Part shown: in pieces, positions 58,001 to 64,000 of the stretch
Layout of the letters: every line of letters starts with the position of its first letter
Position numbering within the stretch: the stretch's first letter is position 1
Source of the DNA: Paracyclopina nana
Lineage: Eukaryota > Arthropoda > Copepoda > Cyclopoida > Cyclopettidae
Length of the DNA stretch: 64,000 nucleotides
Reading direction: 5' to 3'
NCBI GenBank assembly: GCA_019096065.1
Contig: JAGUCH010000001.1
Location: forward strand, 2,108,001-2,172,000
The notes under the pieces: generated by a model
Database searches by the model: none
What the model saw: the letters and a program-made list of their open reading frames with translations, nothing else
What the model was told of the DNA's origin: nothing
Program-made: the position numbers and the translations under genes

Positions 58001-59049
58001 CAGCTTTTAGTATATAGCCCAAAAATAATTTTATTTCACTTTTCCGTCAAAGCGTCATGCCTAAACACTACCTTACATTGGCGCCATCTAGTATGATAAA
58101 TTTCAAAATCAGCTCTTATAAAGGTTAAAAATGGCAATTGTGGGACCAACTGTGTTTGCATTGCAAAGTCGTGTAACCTTTTCTCGGGGGTTTTAATGAG
58201 AAAACTGTATTTTACATAGGTCATGCTGAGCTCAGAATCATGTGTCTCTCTGGCCTCTCTGGCCTCAGCCTCGACCCCAAAAAGGCCAGTGTACTGAGCC
58301 AGTTCTCGACCTCGGTGCTTCGAGCTGTCATGGATACGATCGGAGACGACTTTGAGGCTGAAGATGTCAACTTCCACGCGTTGTCGGCCCTGGAACACCT
58401 GATCGACTCGCTGACCTCCGAGGTCATGACCTCCGACCTCGCAACCTCAATAGTGACCAAAATATCGCCCTTCTTCGACGGAGGCCGAAAACGTGACGCG
58501 GCCGCAGCCATGAAGGTCTTCTCCAAGCTGGCCTCATTTTCCCAGCGTGCGGCCTCGGAGGCCGAAAGAGGCCATTTTTCGGGCCTTGTTCACCAAGTCA
58601 TGGTCAGCCTTTTGCTCCACCTGAATGGCGAAGACGAGGAGAGGTCAGAGGCGAGCAAAGTGGCAATTACTAATAGCCTAGGGTTTTTTGCAGCCTCGCC
58701 AGCCTCGACGGCCTCGCTGTTGTTGTTGGGCAAGAGGCCGTCGTTCAATTACAGCGAATTTCTGCGAGATTTTTGCCGGCACTCGATTGGCTGCGACGAG
58801 GCTGACATGTATGTGGATCGAGCTTTGAGCTACTTGCGCATCAGCGAGGCCAGGCTGCGGGGCAACGCGGCCTTGCTGTTAACCAGTTTGATCGTGGAAG
58901 GCCACGGAGCTGAATATGGCCGAAATCACTCCGAGGTCATTTGTGCCAGTTTAAGCCGGCTCCTGGCCGACGGCATCCCCGAGGTGCAAGCCGTGGCGGC
59001 CTCCAGCCTCGGCAAAGTGTGCATTGCCCTGTCAAAATTACCCAATTAG
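40087..59049 (+). CDS. MROH1: Maestro HEAT-like repeat protein 1 (MROH1/HEATR7A)
   Basis: Exons 40087-40400, 40451-40753, 40807-42918, 54218-54602, 54713-55243, 56719-57180, 57376-57523 and 58220-59049 join in phase to about 1694 residues (human MROH1 is about 1640). The whole protein is helical HEAT-type repeats with no signal peptide or membrane helix. Family-like blocks include GPYDLLARLIVLASVPE, ALTFGHAASAHLGLVLERLE with the following RRSTSFFGF, and CFTAVFPNLI. The function of the family is poorly known. Introns are short except the third (42919-54217, 11.3 kb), which houses other genes and transposons. The codon use around Glu-Ala-Val and GAGGCC is heavy in the C-terminal half (many EASEV-type segments). 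The ATG follows a splice acceptor at 40071 by 15 nt. Confidence 0.85.
43008..44598 (-). CDS. ENPP6: ENPP6-like ectonucleotide pyrophosphatase/phosphodiesterase
   Basis: Three minus-strand exons, 44598-44343, 44289-43757 and 43700-43008, give 493 residues. Seen: signal peptide (ATRLILLLISAIASC), metal-binding LMLDGCRWDY, nucleophile region PIFPSSSFQSW, NVGHRFGPDS, LGDHGMTE, a HGFED variant of the usual HGYDN motif, FLALGPDFKA, and a hydrophobic C-terminus (IITVTMLAVFA) fitting a GPI-anchor signal. The family hydrolyses phosphodiester bonds outside the cell; ENPP6 acts on choline lipids such as glycerophosphocholine. ENPP6 is favoured over ENPP4/5 by the LFCPW-like motifs and C-terminal PHNGTW block, but substrate is inferred. 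An acidic insert (NDGSDDQEEQAQGGA) precedes the HGFED motif. It is nested antisense in an MROH1 intron. The ATG lies 61 nt from the insertion point of an LTR retrotransposon. Confidence 0.88.
44660..44897 (+). repeat. 5' LTR
   Basis: 238 bp from TGTTATG to CACAACA, one mismatch to the 3' copy. It contains a GAAATAAACTCA segment, a likely poly(A) signal context. Confidence 0.95.
44900..44917 (+). promoter_or_regulatory. Primer binding site region
   Basis: TGGTGGCAGCTC begins two bases after the 5' LTR, as expected for a tRNA primer ending in CCA. The tRNA species was not identified; it does not match the tRNA-Leu in this window. Confidence 0.65.
44967..45500 (+). CDS. Retrotransposon gag-like protein (short)
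   Basis: 177 residues from an ATG just after the leader. An acidic, Tyr-rich start (EDEYYEDEYYEE) is followed by a capsid-like segment (VPEFSGDP, WARRIDDLRAL, ALKAKAAQWYNTL, LKKEFLDHW). It stops soon afterwards without the usual CCHC zinc knuckle, so gag is either truncated or naturally short. The following pol frame is different from the gag frame. Confidence 0.75.
   Translation: MADSEDEYYEDEYYEEASSEGTIRPTAPPQEDNTETSAFPQQYLFTMAQRNIKAIDVPEFSGDPAVDKLQARAWARRIDDLRALANENIPAGQPQRWTDEMTAMYAAMALKAKAAQWYNTLKEEGFAPKKWNGVSGLKKEFLDHWHHEATLAEQSAEQEANKVNEVRSSYHSNPLNW
45584..46660 (+). pseudogene. Retrotransposon protease and truncated reverse transcriptase
   Basis: Protease is recognisable by LFDTGSNISLLS and, further on, GIVGIDLI. 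An in-frame TGA (45821-45823) lies between these two parts. RT begins around SHLDEINKSIEDWL and reaches FCVPKK and WRPMVDFRN (early RT blocks), then breaks off directly into the repeat array. The palm with its Asp pair is absent. The frame is the same as that of the array and integrase. Not functional as RT. Confidence 0.85.
46661..48433 (+). repeat. Coding tandem repeat array, 78-bp then 69-bp units
   Basis: Fifteen 78-bp units run from 46661 to 47830 (26 codons each, core EAMEDMAVLKKS). An irregular stretch of 120 bp (47831-47950) follows, then seven 69-bp units to 48433 (23 codons, SGETHCSTVEAMEDMAVMKK). Both lengths are multiples of three, and the array stays in the pol frame, except for TGA codons at 46967 and 47201. 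The units are rich in Glu, Met and Lys in an alternating helical pattern, so a coiled-coil is possible. It occupies the place where the rest of RT and RNase H should be. Confidence 0.95.
48434..49744 (+). CDS. Retrotransposon integrase with Pro-rich tail
   Basis: Continues the array frame without a stop. It starts with a connection-like segment, then the HHCC zinc finger (HAAVGH and CWKC), the core with Asp in HADLFGPW, Asp in IADGGTLFTS and Glu in NSAAEVINKH. The second Asp and the Glu are separated by 35 residues, the canonical D35E spacing. After the Glu the core is shorter than usual before SPFFLLFGVHPRKP, so an internal deletion is likely. The tail is Pro/Ser rich and ends with a basic GRGRPKK AT-hook-like motif. 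Confidence 0.88.
   Translation, partial: STDLVVAALLSFVKHGLVPRQPKWKWIIKRYGPIFEVKNDLLFVMSGPKSVLAAPAVCHADIISAAHAAVGHKGINKTSERIHEQYFWPSLLTDVEEYISSCWKCDKTKPEQSHPNVELLPHQQLKGPLERVHADLFGPWRDSDGKKYILVIMESVSKYAEFVTLVDKQSDTVAGAIFNRWIARFGLPAVLIADGGTLFTSQLSQSLYNLLRVDKSTTSPSHPQCNSAAEVINKHTISYLPKMLDTSSPLSETTRMSPFFLLFGVHPRKPLMDPNMVLDAKIKPENFRKGLLVWLDCPELLKFNPKIPLKSEEPAASIASPMTTTPPLIQQEPDSPPAEEVLIHDDVHEPTQYDQPPDLPSRSNPGSPRKLLNRFRDSFRVGRDPTSSLTHNQARAQQVLIEDQPLPAKLPEYKPGRGRPKKNDVCLNMALLHFLI
49835..49842 (+). promoter_or_regulatory. Polypurine tract
   Basis: GGGAGGGA directly precedes the 3' LTR start at 49843, the expected plus-strand primer. Confidence 0.75.
49843..50080 (+). repeat. 3' LTR
   Basis: 238 bp, differing from the 5' LTR only at 49967 (A instead of G). 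It is followed by the TAAC duplication. Confidence 0.95.
50310..50626. mobile_element. hAT-type MITE filled with AAGCTT repeats
   Basis: Ends TAGTGATGGAACGAG and CTCGTTCCATCACTA are perfect 15-base inverted repeats. An eight-base direct duplication GTTTCATG flanks the element (50302-50309, 50627-50634), the hallmark of hAT transposons. The interior is dominated by about 20 irregular copies of CAAGCTTTT/AAGCTTG, and GTTCGAGCGATCCCAAGCTTT occurs twice. It has no coding capacity. Confidence 0.9.
50861..50930 (-). other. tRNA-like relic
   Basis: The minus strand shows an A-box (TAGCTCAGTGGTTAGAG), a 5-bp anticodon stem TTGGG/TCCAA around loop ATGCTAA, and a B-box GGTTCGAATC. The acceptor and T stems do not pair well, so this is a decayed tRNA or a tRNA-derived short repeat rather than a working gene. 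Confidence 0.55.
50990..51064 (-). other. Second tRNA-like relic
   Basis: The minus strand has ATGGCACAATGGTTAGAGC (A-box-like) and GGGTTCAAACCCC (B-box-like). The anticodon stem is poor. Same orientation as the neighbour about 130 bp away, which suggests a tRNA-derived repeat family. Confidence 0.45.
51244..51430. repeat. Near-perfect 187-bp palindrome
   Basis: The left arm (from TTCCGAGCTGGGGCACGTAA) pairs with the right arm (TTACGTGCCCCAGCTCGAAA) over about 75 bases with few mismatches, and pairing continues almost to the centre near TCGCAGGCTCG. It may be a foldback MITE; no target duplication was recognised. Confidence 0.8.
51431..52108. other. Intronic, no gene seen
   Basis: Lies within the large MROH1 intron, upstream of the nested 7TM-like gene and presumably containing its promoter. 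No exon or clear element was noticed. Confidence 0.45.
52109..53118 (+). CDS. Nested seven-transmembrane (GPCR-like) protein
   Basis: Exons 52109-52659 and 52722-53118 (62-nt intron, phases agree) give 315 residues. Seven hydrophobic segments are visible, beginning near GLISIHQLFAYTLCP, FSSACFVIIFLNLIP, CICGLLLIIEYEVL, FDLANVTLSAILGAF, FLVAILVIGSLILES, FWINFSTFIITYSFLL and LSVVVPVMFFAQNS. The N-terminus has an Asn-Thr-Ser glycosylation site right after Met. After the third segment LRFLAIC stands where class A receptors have DRYLAI, but there is no NPxxY. It is a divergent GPCR-like or chemoreceptor-like protein; the family and ligand are unknown. The gene is nested in an MROH1 intron on the same strand, with its own poly(A) signal at 53157. 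Confidence 0.75.
53157..53162 (+). terminator. Poly(A) signal of nested 7TM gene
   Basis: AATAAA lies 38 nt after the stop of the nested 7TM-like gene. Confidence 0.75.
53399..54160 (-). other. Possible minus-strand exon fragments, unrecognised
   Basis: Several open minus-strand stretches are bounded by splice-like signals. About 54130-54102 runs into a 57-nt intron-like gap and then a longer stretch down to 53831 (contains ARKSPEYRRTIGSKSANTMG). An acceptor near 53643 then opens another stretch with KIGFEGKTWAMAPLKQKAS. They may be exons of a small nested gene or pieces of a decayed one. No family is recognised and no complete frame with a start was assembled. Confidence 0.25.
56485..56634. 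repeat. Long intronic hairpin, about 66-bp stem
   Basis: The left arm (TTATCTTCCGC...TCTTATTTACTGA) is followed after about a dozen bases by its reverse complement (CAGTAAATAAGA...GCGGAAGATAATA) with only a few mismatches. It lies in the MROH1 intron 55244-56718. It could be a foldback MITE or the source of a double-stranded RNA; no clear target duplication. Confidence 0.85.
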
Positions 59050-60750
59050 AGTTGCGCATTTGTTTTGAAGAAAGAACTATATTAAATACAAAGTATAGCA
59101 TATCAAGCTAGTTGTTTGGCTTTCCAAGGCGGATATTGAGCTATGGGCCAAGTTCATTTAAGGCTTCATTGCCTCCACAAAAAGCCTTTTCGGCCTCGAA
59201 AGTGCAACTACAGGCCTTTTTTTACCTAATTTTAGCTGGTTTGTTGGTTGGCTTACCAATGTGATTTATTGGCGCTGAAAATGACGGATTTTTCCTTTTT
59301 CGGAGGTGCCCAAATGTATGTAATATGGGATATTTCTTACGCGTGGAAGTAAGAAAGAAAACCAATAATAGTAGTATGCAAATGTCCTACGACGGGGACA
59401 AGTTGTTGACATTTCCATCCATCATTTGATATTCACTGTGAGGATTTCAGGGGGGAAAAGAGGATGACATTTATTAGCGATATGCTATCCCATTGTGATC
59501 ATGCTAAAGAGTAAACAAAATCAATTAGAAAGCTCGTCATTGAAACCAATCTGTAAGGTTATGCTGGACTTCTTGTTCATGCATCAAAGATGGATTTATT
59601 ATGCAACACAGCAGCTATGATTAATCATGCTGCCAAATGTTGACCAAAAAAGCCCTTATTATGTGGCTTCCAGCTTTAAAAACCCATAACTAGTAACTCT
59701 GCGCTAAATTTGGATAAAAAAGTTCAAGAGTTTTTTGAAAGTTAACAGAACTTTGAAACATGACGGGAATTGTTCCAGTTTTAGAACCTGGCATATAAAT
59801 AGATGCATTTTTCTTAGGTAACGCTTTCTTGTTTTCTTTTGTTGCTTCATTCAGGCATAAATCACGCGTTTCCAGATGCTGGCAATAGCCTGATTCTATC
59901 ATAACTGAACAATAATAGGCTAAGAAAAAGCCTTGCGCACACAAAAAAGGGTTATTCAAAATGCTTAAAATTAAAGCATGGCAGTTGTATCATTTCAGCT
60001 AAAGTGATCCTATTCAAGGGGCTTTCTAAAAAAAGAGGCTCTTTTTACTGCGGTCATAACTAACAAAGGCAATATAAAGTGTGTGGAAATGCATAGCATT
60101 TCACCTGAATTAATCTGGAATGTGCTCTGACAAAAGTTATTACCGCCCCACAGTGGTTCAAAATCCCTTCTAGACGCGCACGGGGAAAAAACTCGCGAAA
60201 TCGTCGAAGTCAATTTTCATAGGGCTCTAAGCTAAAAATTGACTTTCAGAGCTCCCAATTCCGCACATTTCCGCAGCCAATTTTGATGAATAATCATTAA
60301 ATGGGGTCTGATTATCATGATAGCAATAATATCTAAATGTCATTCAATGTCAAAGGAAAGTTATAGAATCCTGAAAGTAGGCAAAATTTGCTGTTCTACT
60401 GTTTTTCCTCATGGAAACTTTTTCAAACAAATTTTCATTTTAAAGATGAATTTCAACTCTTTTCTGTCATTTTTCACTAATTTGAGCTATTTTCATGGCT
60501 AAGAAGCTCTCCCAAAAAGAATCTGAAAATTGGCGTCAAAATGAGAATTTGGCGATTTGGCGGAATTTCACATGAGCGTGAAAATGGCTTTTTGAACCAC
60601 CGTGCGCCCTTATTATGCAATGCGTTTCATCCCGAATCCTCAACTTTGATACAGCGCAAATAAATGAGCAGAAAATTACAGCTGGTGCAATCAGCCATCA
60701 CAAAAGGATTAGAATTAGTCTCACTTAGGCAACATCATTTCATTGTTCAG
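59050..60750. other. Intergenic, no gene seen
   Basis: MROH1 3' flank (ATTAAA near 59082 is a possible poly(A) variant) and AT-rich sequence. No exon with coding character was recognised on either strand. Confidence 0.5.
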
Positions 60751-60870
60751 TTCTCTCCATGCGCGTTACTCTTCTGTACGTCGTCCTCGTCGTCCTCGCG
60801 ATGGTTTTTGTGCTGAGGCCGCTCGCACACTCGTAATGGACCACTCATCCAGAAAAGAGGCTTAAAACAA
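60751..60870 (+). other. Probable 5'UTR exon with a 25-codon upstream ORF
   Basis: An acceptor-like TTCATTGTTCAG precedes it and a strong GTAAGT donor follows. Inside, ATG at 60759 opens a 25-residue hydrophobic peptide (MRVTLLYVVLVVLAMVFVLR... ) ending at TAA 60834-60836. The next acceptor at 61059 leads into the GPCR start, so this is likely an untranslated GPCR exon carrying an upstream ORF. Alternatively it encodes a small membrane peptide. Confidence 0.4.
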
Positions 60871-61084
60871 GTAAGTTCGTACATCTCAAATGAGGCCTCA
60901 ATCACATTTTCAAAACGGAAAAGTACCATTTAGTAAGGCTTTTTTAAACAAGGAGAAATACCTCATTTTCCACACTTTTAACGTGTACTTTTCTTATATC
61001 AGTGAAAATATGCCACTTTTTCAGATTTTTTCAAAAGAGAAAAATGTTTCGCTTTTCAGATTGTTAAAATTAGGGAAAGAAATC

Positions 61085-62915
61085 ATGGATCGTTCACTGC
61101 TTAGCGTTCATCACCCGACGTTCGCGCCTGAAATCGAGCAAATCGACCAGGAGCATTTGCAAACCATCCACAAATTCCTGACTGACATGAATTTCGGTGA
61201 CAAGAATGTCGACCTCACCGAGATCCATTTGAGGCCAGTCTTCAAGCCAGCCTCGACGTTGGGCGTTACCATTCTCTTTTATGGCGCCCTGATTCTTTTT
61301 GGTATCCTTGGCAATGGCATCGTCATGGCCGTCCTGTGTAAAAGGAAGCTAGACAACTCGGCACGATGCATGCTCAACTTGATGGTGGCCTTCATGATGC
61401 AGTTGGTCATCGTCGTACCATTGTCCCTTTTTGTCCTGGTAGTGCATAATTGGGTCCTTGGCTCGTTTGTCTGCTACAGTCTCCCCATCATTCAGGTAAA
61501 ACCAACCGGCTTGATTTTCTCTACGCTTAAACATATGGCAAGGCAGGAGTAAAACGCAAACGGGAGAAATGGCAGAAATGCGGGTTTTTCATTGCTCTCC
61601 TCCTAAATGGTTGGTGGCTAGGTGGATCATTACAGGAGACAAAACTGAGCATAATGATGCTCTATGAGGCCCATTAGTCTCCTTTAGTAGGTCCATTTAT
61701 TCGGGTTATCCAAGTGTGAAAACCTCCAGAAATAATACAAGATTTGATCATTTTAACCTGGCTCATCTTTGATGGTATGATACTAGATCTGTTTGCACAA
61801 GCCCTGCATATAATTGTGCCATGGCTCATTTGTCCAGTTGTTGACCCATTTGTAAATATACTATCTTTTCCTGTATTTGGGCATTGCGTACAGATAAAAT
61901 CTGATGCATCGTTGCTCAAGAAACGCGAGTTCAATGAGCCAGTGCAAGAAAAATTATTGGTCGATTACCTATAATACGTAATTACCCTTTTGGAGCCAAT
62001 ACAGGCTACTTTCGTGAAAGACTCGTTTTCAATACGTACAAAGTGTGGCTTTGGAAAGCTTGCTAGTCAAACATGTTGTTATGGGTCTAGTTTCAGTGTT
62101 TTCGCAATCCCATTTTCCTTATTGCAAACGCAAGCTCTAAACTCAATAATAGTAAAACGACGCGGTCCTATTTTATGGATTAACTCTCCTTTTCATGTGC
62201 TCGGTTGGATCGTTTATTTACTTGCTCTTGCCAAATGATCTTGGAGCAAAAACCTTGATTTATTTCAGGCCTGACTCTGATTTACATTCATCAGTTTCAA
62301 CTAGGAATCCTCTTTCTTTAAAATAGGCGCGCATTCTGATCATCTCCGAAATGCATGAGTGTAAGCGCCTTTCTAATCAAAAGCTTCTGGGTTTTTTCCG
62401 AAAAATGCAGCACATTTCAGATAATGCTACATTGCCCATAAACATCAATACACCACATTTATGCTCTACATAAATCGGCCATGTAATCAACATTAAAAAC
62501 ATAATAGAGAGAAAATCTAAGGAAGCAAATATTAGTGAGATTACATTTGAGATAGACTAAAAGTGAAAGCTGTCATCTGCCATTGTTGGTGAGTGCACGG
62601 GCACTTTGGGCTTATTAGACCGTCACAAATACAGTTAGCATGCTACGTCAGTCTATACATCCCGAATGTATAAATACATACCTGCAACGACAACGAAATG
62701 GAAGTCGTTAGGCCTCAATTCCTCCGTTATTTCAGGACATTCCGGGATACTGCTGCACATTGACACTTCTCGTTTTGTGCTTCGATCGGCATCAGAGCAT
62801 CAGACACCCAGAAATGGCACCTTTACCAATCGTCTGGATCCTTGGGCTGGTTTGGGCAATCTCGATAGCTCTCGTCCTCCCCTATATGGCTTACATTACA
62901 CACGTGGACTTGTCA
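61085..62915 (+). CDS. Rhodopsin-class GPCR, GPR83/neuropeptide-receptor-like (5' part)
   Basis: Exons 61085-61495 and 62736-62915 join in phase (197 residues) and cover the extracellular N-terminus through about the fourth helix; the remainder must lie beyond 62915, mostly or wholly outside the window. Seen: TM1 with GILGNGIVMAVL (the conserved Asn), TM2 from RCMLNLMVAFMMQLVI, Cys before TM3 in GSFVCYS, TM3 end with CFDRHQSIRHP, and TM4 with Trp in LGLVWAISIALVLP. The DRHQ-x-I-x-HP form recalls GPR83 and related peptide receptors; the ligand is unknown. TM2 lacks the usual LAxxD Asp (MVAFM instead), which is odd for this class. The donor after VDLS is GTAAGT. Confidence 0.85.
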
Positions 62916-64000
62916 GTAAGTGACATAAAACGTTTTAGTGTGATGAACCAGATATGACGGGCCAGTCAAGATGTCCCAAAAAAACATTTGATTTGTACCA
63001 AAGATGGCGCTACAGTCGCAATGTTTGGTTCTGATCAAATGCGCGCGCCATCTGTCGTTTAGAGCAACATGTTGCACTTCACAGTGAAATTAATGGTTCA
63101 AGCATCAGCTCAGGAAAATGGTGAGATCGAGCTTTTTTCAAGCCAGCAAAAAAGGTTACAACGTACGTATGTGAAAGTGTGTGTGTGCATCAGCAGATAA
63201 ATTACTGGAGATAGCTATACAGAAAATGCTAGAAGAAATTCCATTTCCATGTAGTATTTACGACAGCTGCTAGTATATAGATGCTTTCAGTATAACGTAC
63301 AGGACAAATGGATGATAACCCTTGACCTTTTCGAGCTTGAAAAGTAGCTCAGGTTGCTTCGGGTCCCACTTCAAAACTTCTCCTGAGTGCGTTCATTTTT
63401 CCATGAGATAAATCGAAGCCTGAACATCGTGCTGACATTTGCTTGAATAGGTTTGCGGAAAGTTCCCTACACTGCTGAAACAACTCCATTTTTCTGCGTG
63501 CTGAAAAGTGTGTTGTTTTTGCTGCTTTCGCTTCACATAATTTACGCCTATGTACTAAGCCTTTAAACTACTATATTTAGATACTTTTATCCTAACGACA
63601 AATGTCACGTAATTGAGGCTTTCTCTGTCCCCTAAAAAAGACGTAATGATTTATGGTCTCAAAAGACCTACTGAAAGGATTTTGGCATTTACCAATCAAT
63701 TGTGGCAATTTTTGATGGCATCGTTTATCTAAAATATCCCAACTATGTAATTTTAAAAGAAGAAGTGAAAGCAATAGGGTATGCTTTTCAATTTTCTGCT
63801 TTAAGAAGGAAGTTGGTGATGTCATATTCCGTTGCTACCATTTAGAAAGGCTTAGTAGACAGGCGAATTGTGTAAGGAACTCATCAAGTGGGATTTTCTT
63901 GGCCTTGGCATATAAAATTGAAGCCTTTATTTGATGCTTTCTAAATTATGGGGCTCCTCTGAAATGATTTTGTATATTGTTGAATACGCCCACTTCAAGA
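62916..64000. other. GPCR intron, no exon confirmed
   Basis: No exon continuing the receptor in phase 0 with helix 5 was found up to the window end. An acceptor at about 63450 precedes a hydrophobic open stretch, but its usable frame does not match the required phase. Confidence 0.45.

Noticed and set aside
63448..63566. Third GPCR exon with a hydrophobic stretch
   Set aside because: The open frame does not match the phase 0 donor at 62915 and lacks recognisable helix 5 or loop Cys context.

Overview
This is a eukaryotic (animal) window, not a bacterial one. Genes are split by GT-AG introns, many only 55-62 nt long, and they encode animal families. The IMP-L2-like insulin-binding protein, the kainate-type glutamate receptor and the short introns suggest a protostome, most likely an arthropod and possibly a crustacean. 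The species cannot be named from sequence alone. Exon borders below were placed by eye from splice motifs and reading-phase continuity.

Layout. 1-10.9 kb: a 12-bp minisatellite, then a 16-exon kainate/AMPA-type glutamate receptor (+) whose signal-peptide exon is not seen. Its large intron holds a nested multi-pass membrane protein gene (+) and another intron holds a small TA-flanked MITE. 11-13.1 kb: a 645-bp foldback element and a tRNA-Leu(TAG) gene (-). 13.2-14.7 kb: IMP-L2-like two-Ig secreted protein (+). 16.7-18.3 kb: NudE (+). 18.3-22.8 kb: MCM5 (-), whose 3' end lies in a 1308-bp tandem duplication that also carries older decayed copies of the same 3' end. 22.8-30.8 kb: mostly non-coding, with a single-pass membrane protein gene (+). 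30.8-33.9 kb: MINDY-4-type deubiquitinase (+). 34.4-36.2 kb: an unrecognised Ser-rich protein (-). 36.2-39.3 kb: non-coding with a terminal-inverted-repeat element. 39.3-39.9 kb: ANKRD49 (+), followed after only 138 bp by MROH1 (+, 40.1-59.0 kb). One 11.3-kb MROH1 intron contains an ENPP6-like gene (-), a recently inserted LTR retrotransposon, a hAT-type MITE, tRNA-like relics, a palindrome and a second 7TM-like gene (+). 60.7-62.9 kb: the start of a rhodopsin-class GPCR (+), which runs off the window or into exons I could not find.

The strongest unusual item is the LTR retrotransposon at 44660-50080. It has two 238-bp LTRs differing at one base, an intact-looking integrase triad and a Ty3/gypsy-type layout. 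Its reverse transcriptase is cut off after the first conserved blocks, and the rest of RT/RNase H is replaced by an in-frame array of about 15 x 78-bp and 7 x 69-bp coding repeats. It inserted 61 bp upstream of the ENPP6-like start codon. The genes do not form one pathway; they are ordinary housekeeping, signalling and neuronal genes. Several start codons sit 1-25 nt after a splice-acceptor-like AG, which points to 5'UTR introns or spliced-leader trans-splicing.
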